64,000 nt of DNA, taken from assembly GCF_009936375.1 (NCBI RefSeq), contig NZ_AP022332.1:1917501-1981500 (forward strand), given 5' to 3'. The notes below the pieces were generated by a model that saw only the letters and a program-made list of their open reading frames with translations, was not told where the DNA came from and made no database searches. The position numbers and the translations under genes are program-made. Of this stretch, positions 55,800 to 62,275 are shown one piece after another; positions within the stretch are counted from its first letter, which is position 1; every line of letters starts with the position of its first letter. This DNA is from Methylosinus sp. C49 (GTDB taxonomy: Bacteria; Pseudomonadota; Alphaproteobacteria; Rhizobiales; Beijerinckiaceae).

Positions 55800-56171
55800 T
55801 CAGCGGCCGACGCGAAAGGAGATGTCGCCGCGGGTAATGTGCCCGTCGACGCTCAGCACCTGCCAATGCAGCCGATAGGCGCCGCGCCGAAGATCATGCA
55901 GCCCGGCGCGCAGCTCATCGGCGGCGCCGCCTTCCAGCAGTGGAAGCATAGTTCCATGCATGTCCGGCGAGATCAGCAGCAGCCGCGAGCGGCGCGCGTC
56001 TATCCGACAGTTGAATCTCAGCTCCACATCGAGATCGGGTCCAAAGACGATCTGCGCTTCGCGCGGCGTCGATTCCGAGAGGACGGCATGCGCCTGCGCA
56101 GGCCTCGCTCCTTCGATCCAAATTGCCGCCGCGGCCCCGCCGATCGCCAAGACGATATCACGCCCCCTCAT
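55800..56171 (-). CDS. copC: CopC-type periplasmic copper-binding protein
   Basis: A 123-residue protein with a signal peptide (MRGRDIVLAIGGAAAAIW to ARPAQA). The mature N-terminus AHAVLSESTPREAQ supplies the family's N-terminal copper ligand His, and the C-terminal VDGHITRGDISFRV supplies the second His in the usual SADGH position. The strand that normally reads FSEPV is FNCRID here, with an unusual Cys. CopC binds Cu(II) tightly and passes it to CopD. I prefer the ATG at 56171, which has AGGAG upstream, over ATG 56195. It is coupled to copD, 3 bp apart. Confidence 0.88.
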   Translation of the reverse strand: MRGRDIVLAIGGAAAAIWIEGARPAQAHAVLSESTPREAQIVFGPDLDVELRFNCRIDARRSRLLLISPDMHGTMLPLLEGGAADELRAGLHDLRRGAYRLHWQVLSVDGHITRGDISFRVGR

Positions 56172-56314
56172 TCCAGCCCTGCGCTCCTTTGTCATCGCCG
56201 GCGGCGGGACAATAGCGCGGGCGGCCAGATAGCGCGCGGCTTTTTTGCGGGCGCCCCGCCGCGTTGACCGGCGCGCGCGCCGCGACTAGCCTGCCCGCCG
56301 CAGCATGAGGATCG

Positions 56315-57247
56315 ATGCAAATGACCGCGCCAGACAGACTTTCTCCCACCCGCTCGTTCCAGGGCCTCATTCTGACCCTGCAGAATTTCTGGGCGGCGCA
56401 GGGCTGCGTCATTTTGCAGCCTTACGATATGGAGATGGGCGCGGGCACGTTTCACCCCGCCACCACTCTGCGGGCGCTCGGCCCCAAGCCCTGGAAGGCC
56501 GCCTATGTGCAGCCGAGCCGGCGCCCGAAGGACGGCCGCTATGGCGAAAACCCCAATCGGCTTCAGCACTTCTATCAATATCAGGTGATTCTGAAGCCCT
56601 CGCCGCCGGATCTGCAGTCGCTCTATCTCGCCTCGCTGGCGGCGATCGGCGTCGACGCGAAGCTGCATGACATCCGCTTCGTCGAGGATGATTGGGAGAG
56701 CCCGACGCTCGGCGCCTGGGGATTGGGCTGGGAATGCTGGTGTGACGGCATGGAGATCTCGCAATTCACCTATTTTCAGCAGGTGGCGGGCTTCGATTGC
56801 GCGCCCGTCGCCGGCGAGCTGACCTATGGGCTCGAGCGGCTCGCCTGCTATCTGCAGGGCGTCGATTCGATCATGGAGCTGAATTTCAACGGCGGCGACG
56901 AGGACAAGGTCACTTACGCCGATGTGTTCCTGCAGGCCGAGCAGGAATATTCACGGCATAATTTCGAGGCCGCCGACATGGAGAAGCTGTTCTCCGACTT
57001 CCGCGCCGCCGAGGCCGAATGCCGCAAGCTGCTCGCCTTTGGCGACAAAGGCGAGGGCGAGCGCCATCTGATGGCGCTGCCCGCCTATGATCAATGCATA
57101 AAGGCCAGCCACGCTTTCAATCTGCTGGATGCGCGCGGCGTGATCTCCGTCACCGAGCGGCAGAGCTATATTCTGCGCGTGCGCGAATTGGCGCGCGCCT
57201 GCGGCGCCGCCTGGCTGCGCACGGAAGGCGGCTCTGCGGCGGCCTAG
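56315..57247 (+). CDS. glyQ: Glycyl-tRNA synthetase alpha subunit
   Basis: A 310-residue class II synthetase alpha chain: [18 protein letters not shown], then [20 protein letters not shown] (motif 1 region), [20 protein letters not shown] (motif 2), and [15 protein letters not shown] (motif 3). All catalytic elements are complete. It works with GlyS as an alpha2beta2 enzyme. The beta subunit gene glyS, often adjacent, does not follow here; the next gene is unrelated with its own promoter, so glyS must lie elsewhere. Confidence 0.97.
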   Translation: MQMTAPDRLSPTRSFQGLILTLQNFWAAQGCVILQPYDMEMGAGTFHPATTLRALGPKPWKAAYVQPSRRPKDGRYGENPNRLQHFYQYQVILKPSPPDLQSLYLASLAAIGVDAKLHDIRFVEDDWESPTLGAWGLGWECWCDGMEISQFTYFQQVAGFDCAPVAGELTYGLERLACYLQGVDSIMELNFNGGDEDKVTYADVFLQAEQEYSRHNFEAADMEKLFSDFRAAEAECRKLLAFGDKGEGERHLMALPAYDQCIKASHAFNLLDARGVISVTERQSYILRVRELARACGAAWLRTEGGSAAA

Positions 57248-57279
57248 ACCGAAGGACCATCTCCACGAACACGAATGGT

Positions 57280-57314
57280 TTGACAAAAGTTCCTTTTATG
57301 TTCTAATTTTGTTC
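57280..57314 (+). promoter_or_regulatory. SOS-type promoter with tandem LexA half-sites
   Basis: -35 TTGACA at 57280-57285, -10 CTAATT/TAATTT at 57303-57309. Three GTTC half-sites lie exactly 11 bp apart at 57289, 57300 and 57311, making two overlapping GTTC-N7-GTTC boxes, the alphaproteobacterial LexA consensus. The boxes cover the spacer and -10, the ideal place for repression. Confidence 0.7.
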
Positions 57315-57348
57315 TTGTCTTTCTTCGAGGCCTTTCGTGAGGGGCGTC

Positions 57349-57747
57349 ATGTTCGTGGTCGATCGAGTCCAGGACCGGGGCAGAAGGCCGGCGGCCGAAG
57401 CATCGGTCATTCGCGGAGGCGGATTGGCCGCACTACATGCGACGCCGCTGCGCGAGCGCTTCTATTCCTGGCGCGCGGGCCGCGGCGAGCGCTATGTCTG
57501 CACGATATTTTCGGCGGAAGAGGAGGCGCTGGTGGCGGGCTTCGCCCGCGCCGTCGTCATCGGCGTAGCGCGCGAGGGCGCGGAACGCCGGCCGGTCTGC
57601 GTGCTCTCGACCGAGGAATTCGATGCGCCGAGCGGCCGTCTCGCGCGCGCGGCGGCCGTCGCTCTCGGCGTGAACGAATGGCATGTGCGCTTTTGCGCGC
57701 TGCCGGTCGAGGTCGCGCGCCACCTCGCCAAAGCCTTGCTGAACTGA
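57349..57747 (+). CDS. Conserved-looking protein of unknown function under SOS-type control
   Basis: A 132-residue soluble protein; no signal peptide or membrane segment. The N-terminus is Arg-rich (RVQDRGRRPAAEASVIRGGG); the core has RFYSWRAGRGERYVCTIFSA, then ARAVVIGVAREGAERRPVCV, and LGVNEWHVRFCALPVEVARH near the end. It looks like a compact alpha/beta domain; I do not recognise a named family. GAGGGG sits five bases before ATG 57349; a GTG at 57337 is possible. The upstream LexA-type operator suggests induction by DNA damage. It converges with chaC 6 bp downstream. Confidence 0.75.
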   Translation: MFVVDRVQDRGRRPAAEASVIRGGGLAALHATPLRERFYSWRAGRGERYVCTIFSAEEEALVAGFARAVVIGVAREGAERRPVCVLSTEEFDAPSGRLARAAAVALGVNEWHVRFCALPVEVARHLAKALLN

Positions 57748-57753
57748 GCTTTC

Positions 57754-58311
57754 TCAGGCGCTCTCGGCGAGGGAGGCCGTCGGCGCCGAAAGCCGGCGCA
57801 CGATCTCGGCGAGCGCCGGATCGTGAATGTCGAGCTGCTGAAGATGCTCGTGCGTGTTACGGACGTAGGAGGGATTGTCGCCCGAGGCGCCGACGCCGCC
57901 CTCCACGAGCCGCGTCATCTCGTCGATCGACAGGCGTCCGGCATATTGCTCGTGAGCGCGATCGACGATGAAGGCGAGCGCGCGGGCCGAGCCGCCCTCG
58001 GCGAAGCGCAGTCCCACATTGCGCTCGATATAGACAGACGTCACCAATTCGCGGGCGCGCAGATAGGCGACCGTCTCCTCGCGCGCCGCTCCGGCGACGC
58101 GAAAGGCGACGCCGAGGCAGGAGCCGCCATAGTCGAGGCCGAGCACGAGGCCCGGGCGTTCTCGCGTTCCGCGGTGGACATGGGAGAAGACGCAGAGCGA
58201 TCGGTGGTAGCCATGCACCCAGGCGAGGGCGCTTTCGAGAAATTCGAAACCCGGCCGCCACATCAAGGAACCATAGCCGAAGACCCAGAAATCGCCGTCC
58301 ATCGTCGCCAT
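57754..58311 (-). CDS. chaC: Glutathione-specific gamma-glutamylcyclotransferase (ChaC family)
   Basis: A 185-residue protein: FWVFGYGSLMWRPGFEF at the start with the GYGSLMWxPG signature, RGTRERPGLVLGLDYGGSC, the Glu-bearing stretch LRARELVTSVYIER, and GDNPSYVRNTHEHLQQLDIH near 145-164. It cleaves glutathione into 5-oxoproline and cysteinyl-glycine in the cytoplasm. The earlier name as a cation-transport regulator is historical. Monocistronic. Confidence 0.92.
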   Translation of the reverse strand: MATMDGDFWVFGYGSLMWRPGFEFLESALAWVHGYHRSLCVFSHVHRGTRERPGLVLGLDYGGSCLGVAFRVAGAAREETVAYLRARELVTSVYIERNVGLRFAEGGSARALAFIVDRAHEQYAGRLSIDEMTRLVEGGVGASGDNPSYVRNTHEHLQQLDIHDPALAEIVRRLSAPTASLAESA

Positions 58312-58394
58312 CGATCGTAAGCCTCTCCTTTCGCGCTTTCCCTTCGATTCGGCCGCCCGCTAGAGCTTATCGCGTCTCGCCAGGCCTGCGCCGC

Positions 58395-59696
58395 TCACAG
58401 CCTGTGATCCTCGATCGTCGCCAGCAGCAGCACGACGATGCTCCACACGATGGCGAAGCCGAGGAAGATCAGCAAGGGGTAAGTCAAGCGGTGCGGATAG
58501 CGGGAAATCTCCGGCGCCGCCGGGGGAACGAAGACGGTCAAATAGATGCTCTGCCGATTGGCGCGCAATTGCGCGCGATCGAGATCGGCCTTGGAGAGCG
58601 CATAGAAGCGCTCGGCGAGCGCCTTGCGAACCTCGAGCTCCTCGAACTTCGCCAGAATTCCAGCCACGGTGGAGGTGGAGGAGCGCGCGCCGTCATTGGA
58701 GGTGAGCTTGCTCTTCAGCTCCTTGATCTGCTTCTCGGCGGAGGCGAGCTGCTCGCGCAGCACGCGCACTGTCGGCGCATCCGGCGATAATTCATGTCCG
58801 GCGACGAAAAGCTCGCTCTCGAGCTTGATCTTCTGGGCGACGAGTGGCGCCAGCAGCTTGCCGATCTCGGTTCCGGTCAGGCTCGGGTCGATGACGCCGA
58901 ACTCGTCGCGGAACTTGTGCAGATCGGACAGCGTCGCCTGCACCGCCTCGAAAGCGCGGCGCACGTCTCTTTCCGCCATTGCTGTGGCGTCACGGCGCGC
59001 GCGCTCGGAGATGCGATTGACCAGCGCCTCGCTCGCCGCGACGATGGCGTTGGCGAGCGCATAGGCGTCCTCCTTGCGGAAGGCGCGGACATTTACGGTG
59101 ACGAGGCTGGAATTGGCGTCGACCGTGGTCTCGACCATGGACTGCCAATAGTCGGTCAGCTGCTCCATCGTGGCGTTGCGGCGCAGGCGCGCCCAGAAAT
59201 CGGCCTCCGGCCGGCGGTAGAGGGCGCGCAGATCGAGCTTGGCCAGCACATCGCCGACGATCGCGCGGCTGCGGATGTAGCTCGTGACGATATAGGCGTT
59301 CTGCCCGGACGGCGTGAAGGTGAAGGCCGCCGATTCGCCCTTGGGCGTCGCGACGGCCTCCAGCTCGATCGCGCGCACCGCGAAACGCGTCTCGACCGCG
59401 AATTGGTCGGAGGCGAGAAAGGCGAAATAGACCGACGCCACGAAGGACGGAATGATCACGAAGGCGATGAAGCTCAGCCAGAGTGGCGGAATGCGCGTGC
59501 GGCTCTCGAGCGCGCGATTGGCCTCCGTCGCGATTCGCTCGACCTGGTCGACGATCTGACGCGCGGTCTCGGGCGCATTGGCGAGCGGCCGCAGCCATGC
59601 GGCCGGAACCAGCGAGCGCGTGGGCTTCGGCTCCAGCTTCGGATCCATCCGCGAGTGGAGGCGCTCGTCGTCGAGCGGCGGCCTGGTCTCGATCAT
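58395..59696 (-). CDS. kpsE: Capsule polysaccharide export inner-membrane protein (KpsE/CtrB-like, Wzz fold)
   Basis: A 433-residue protein with two membrane helices, one near residues 75-97 (LSFIAFVIIPSFVASVYFAF) and one at about 400-425 (YPLLIFLGFAIVWSIVVLLL). Between them is a long periplasmic coiled coil (VLREQLASAEKQIKELKSKL). This is the layout of KpsE/BexC/CtrB, which link the ABC exporter of capsule polysaccharide to the outer-membrane channel. The other export genes (kpsD, kpsM, kpsT) are not in the window. The gene just upstream on the same strand encodes an unknown protein 61 bp away, probably cotranscribed. Confidence 0.82.
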   Translation of the reverse strand: MIETRPPLDDERLHSRMDPKLEPKPTRSLVPAAWLRPLANAPETARQIVDQVERIATEANRALESRTRIPPLWLSFIAFVIIPSFVASVYFAFLASDQFAVETRFAVRAIELEAVATPKGESAAFTFTPSGQNAYIVTSYIRSRAIVGDVLAKLDLRALYRRPEADFWARLRRNATMEQLTDYWQSMVETTVDANSSLVTVNVRAFRKEDAYALANAIVAASEALVNRISERARRDATAMAERDVRRAFEAVQATLSDLHKFRDEFGVIDPSLTGTEIGKLLAPLVAQKIKLESELFVAGHELSPDAPTVRVLREQLASAEKQIKELKSKLTSNDGARSSTSTVAGILAKFEELEVRKALAERFYALSKADLDRAQLRANRQSIYLTVFVPPAAPEISRYPHRLTYPLLIFLGFAIVWSIVVLLLATIEDHRL

Positions 59697-59757
59697 CGGC
59701 GCCCGCCGGCGATCCGCGCCCGCGTCGGCGCGCGCTTTGCCGCGTCAGAAATCTTCG

Positions 59758-60792
59758 TCAAAAGGCCTCCTCGATCGCCGCTTTGGCGGTTTGGTAGATT
59801 TCGAGGTCCTGCTCGAGCAGCAGATCGACCTCCGGCAGCCGGCGCAGCTCCCGCGCCAACTCGCCGACCGCCGCGAAATGCGGCAGCGTCGGCAGAACGC
59901 CGGGCTCTATGTCGAGCAGGGCCTCCACTTCCTCGAGAAAACGGTCCTGACTCTCCCGCAACCCGACCACGGAAAAGCTGGCGAGAGCGGCGAGCGCCTT
60001 GGCGACGCCGTTCTTGGGCGGCGGCTCGTCCAGCGCCTCGGAGGCGAGCTGCCGCGTCAGCGGATTGGCGAGCGCGCCGATGACGTCGCGCGGCATCGAG
60101 TCGAAAGCGCGCCGCAGGCCGGAGCCGTCCGGCTCGATCTGCTGCGCGAACTCGATCGCCCGCTGATAGGTGAGCATATCGCGCGGCCCCAGCAGCTCCT
60201 CGCCGAAGCGCGAGACATGCTTGAGCGTCAGCAGCCGCTCGGCGAGCTCGAGATAGGGGTCGTGCATCAGGATGATGGAATTGAACTTGTCTTGCAGATA
60301 GTTGGAATAGCTCGAGAAGGTCAGGCGGCCGCTCACATAGAGCGAGTTGACGTTCTCCAGCATGAAGACCTGCAGCGCGGTCTCGCGTCCATGCCGCTCC
60401 ACGCCCTTGTGGAAGAACTGAAATCTATGCTCGACCTTCTCGTCCAACCGCCACAGCGGAAAGAGATGCGTCTCCAGCCGAAACACGCGGCGATGCGTGA
60501 CCTCCGAGCCATTGCGCCGACGGTAGATCATGATGCCGGATTCGGCGTCGCGAATCTCGAGGCTCTGATTCGACACGAGGTCGGGAACGATCGAGCTGTC
60601 GACGGTGAAGCCGCACAGGCCGGTGGCGTGACGGCCGGCGGCCACCAGCGACGGCCGCGCTTCGCGGCAGGGCAGCTCCGCGATCTGAATGCCGCTCTGA
60701 GTGATGCGTAGCGTCGGCGAGGCGGTATAATCGTCTGGAACGACATAGCCGACGATCTGGTCGCCACGGTCGGCTTCTATGTTGAACAACAT
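59758..60792 (-). CDS. Unrecognised protein linked to polysaccharide export gene
   Basis: A 344-residue soluble protein without signal peptide. Residues 1-100 read as a beta-rich domain (GDQIVGYVVPDDYTASPTLR, then LEIRDAESGIMIYRRR). Residues 110-344 are largely helical, with YLQDKFNSIILMHDPYLELA and FSVVGLRESQDRFLEEVEAL. The late segment faintly resembles the C-terminal half of sulfotransferase-like enzymes, but no PAPS-binding P-loop is seen, so I do not assign that function. It is upstream of, and probably in an operon with, the KpsE-like gene, so a role in surface glycan production or its control is plausible. Confidence 0.7.
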   Translation of the reverse strand: MLFNIEADRGDQIVGYVVPDDYTASPTLRITQSGIQIAELPCREARPSLVAAGRHATGLCGFTVDSSIVPDLVSNQSLEIRDAESGIMIYRRRNGSEVTHRRVFRLETHLFPLWRLDEKVEHRFQFFHKGVERHGRETALQVFMLENVNSLYVSGRLTFSSYSNYLQDKFNSIILMHDPYLELAERLLTLKHVSRFGEELLGPRDMLTYQRAIEFAQQIEPDGSGLRRAFDSMPRDVIGALANPLTRQLASEALDEPPPKNGVAKALAALASFSVVGLRESQDRFLEEVEALLDIEPGVLPTLPHFAAVGELARELRRLPEVDLLLEQDLEIYQTAKAAIEEAF

Positions 60793-61051
60793 GAGCCCAA
60801 TTCCGTTTCCGGCCTGTCTCGCTCTCGCCGGCGTCCTTCAGCGCCCGTCTCGGGCCGGGAGCCGATCGTCGAATCGGCCGCCGCGCGCGCCACCTCGGCG
60901 CGCTGTTTCGCATATGGTCGAGCGCGTCTCAAGCGCTCGGGCTCCCGGCGGCGCCACGCCTCTCATAGCCTATTGCTGCGCTGCGGGAAACCGCATGCTG
61001 CATTGCGGCGAAAAATCGCAAAATCACCCTTTTTCCGTCAGATTTCCGACA

Positions 61052-61309
61052 TCACCACCAGCCCCGACCCCAATAGCCGCCGCGCGGCCCATAGCCGTAG
61101 GGATAGTCGTAGCGGGCGGCGCGTCGATCGGCCGAGCGGTCGAGATCCACCTGCATCAGGCATTTGGAGAATGGATCGGTCCCGGGCCGGAAACCATAAT
61201 TTCGGCAGCGGAACTCATCGGCGGCGCGCTGCTCGGCCAGGCTCGTGGTGTTGCAGGCCCCGACGAGGAGCGCCGCGGCCGCCGCGAGCAGCAGCTTGGT
61301 GATCGGCAT
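61052..61309 (-). CDS. Small lipoprotein with aromatic/glycine-rich tail
   Basis: An 85-residue protein. The signal ends in a lipobox LVGAC (lipidated Cys near 19). The mature part has two further cysteines (DEFRCRNYGF and SKCLMQVDLD), which may form a disulfide; the surrounding RCRNYGFRPGTDPFSKCL is a common short motif of rhizobial lipoproteins. It ends in a Tyr/Gly/Trp-rich tail. Probably anchored in the outer membrane. No operon partner; the 259 bp before the unknown gene's start (60793-61051) contain nothing I can name. Confidence 0.75.
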   Translation of the reverse strand: MPITKLLLAAAAALLVGACNTTSLAEQRAADEFRCRNYGFRPGTDPFSKCLMQVDLDRSADRRAARYDYPYGYGPRGGYWGRGWW

Positions 61310-61623
61310 GTCGTCCTCCTATGGGCGTTCGGCGAATGATCTTTGCAATATAGCCGAGGCCGCGGCTCTTATCGAGAGGCCTCCGCGCCGCGTTTTCGGC
61401 CTTTGCGGGAGGAAAAAACCTTTTCGCGACGAATTTATTGCGGGATGCGTGCGGTTGCGGCTATCGTTCGAAAAAGGGCCGCGGTCGCTCTGCGCGCCGC
61501 CGGACGAGAAGCGAGGAAGTTTTGCTACGCACGCCGAAATATGAGAAGGGAGCCGGCGCTCAGCCCGCCGGAGCCGAGAAGATCGTGGCGGCGCGCCAGG
61601 ACGACGGAGGCGGCGGGCGGAAC
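61310..61623. other. Intergenic region upstream of phaR
   Basis: About 310 bp between the divergent lipoprotein and phaR genes. Frames cross it but none has coding character. It must hold both promoters. AGGAGG in the lipoprotein leader (near 61315) is that gene's ribosome-binding site. PhaR often regulates itself, but I see no clear operator. Confidence 0.4.
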
Positions 61624-62238
61624 ATGGCCACCGAAAAAAAGCCGACGACGATCAAGAAATACGCCAATCGGCGTCTCTATGACACGGGCACGAGCACTTA
61701 CGTCACGCTCGAGGATCTCGCGGCAATGGTCAAGCGCGGCGAGGATTTCGTCGTCTGCGACGCCAAGACGGGGGAGGACATCACCCGTCCCGTGCTGACG
61801 CAGATCATCTTCGAGCAGGAGGGCAAGGACGGCCAGAGCCTGCTGCCGATCGCTTTTCTGCGCCAGCTCATCCGCTTCTATGGCGATTCGATGCAGATGC
61901 TGGTGCCGAGCTATCTCGAGTTCAGCATCGACCGGCTGACGCGCGATCAGCAGAAATTCCGCGATCAGGTGTCGCAGGCGCTCGAAGGCGCGCCTTTCGG
62001 CGAGCCGACTCGTCAGGCGTTTCAGTCGCTCGAGGAGCAGGCGCGCAAGAATATGGCGGTGTTCCGCCATGCGCTGACCATGTTCAACCCCTTCGGCCTG
62101 CCTACCGAGCCGCCCGCCGCCTCCACCGAGACGACAGTGGCCGCCGCCGAGCCGCCACGCTCCGATCTCGACGAGATGAAGCGCCAGCTCGACGAGCTGA
62201 ACAAGCGCATCGATCAATTGTCGACGAAGGGCGGCTGA
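61624..62238 (+). CDS. phaR: Polyhydroxyalkanoate synthesis repressor PhaR
   Basis: A 204-residue protein: TTIKKYANRRLYDTGTSTYV at the start is the PhaR DNA-binding signature, followed by DFVVCDAKTGEDITRPVLTQ and the PHB-accumulation regulatory domain with FGDSMQMLVPSYLEFS-like YGDSMQMLVPSYLEFSID. The C-terminal coiled coil (DEMKRQLDELNKRIDQL) suits oligomerisation. PhaR represses phasin and PHB-cycle genes and is released by binding nascent PHB. The PHB synthesis genes themselves are not in the window. ATG 61624 fits the family start. Confidence 0.94.
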   Translation: MATEKKPTTIKKYANRRLYDTGTSTYVTLEDLAAMVKRGEDFVVCDAKTGEDITRPVLTQIIFEQEGKDGQSLLPIAFLRQLIRFYGDSMQMLVPSYLEFSIDRLTRDQQKFRDQVSQALEGAPFGEPTRQAFQSLEEQARKNMAVFRHALTMFNPFGLPTEPPAASTETTVAAAEPPRSDLDEMKRQLDELNKRIDQLSTKGG

Positions 62239-62243
62239 GCCGC

Positions 62244-62264
62244 GCTTCGGGCGCGCCGCGAAGC
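62244..62264. terminator. Weak hairpin between phaR and the EAL gene
   Basis: GCTTCG at 62244-62249 pairs with CGAAGC at 62259-62264 in the 37-bp gap between convergent genes. Short and without a T-run. Confidence 0.35.
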
Positions 62265-62275
62265 CCTGGCGCCGC

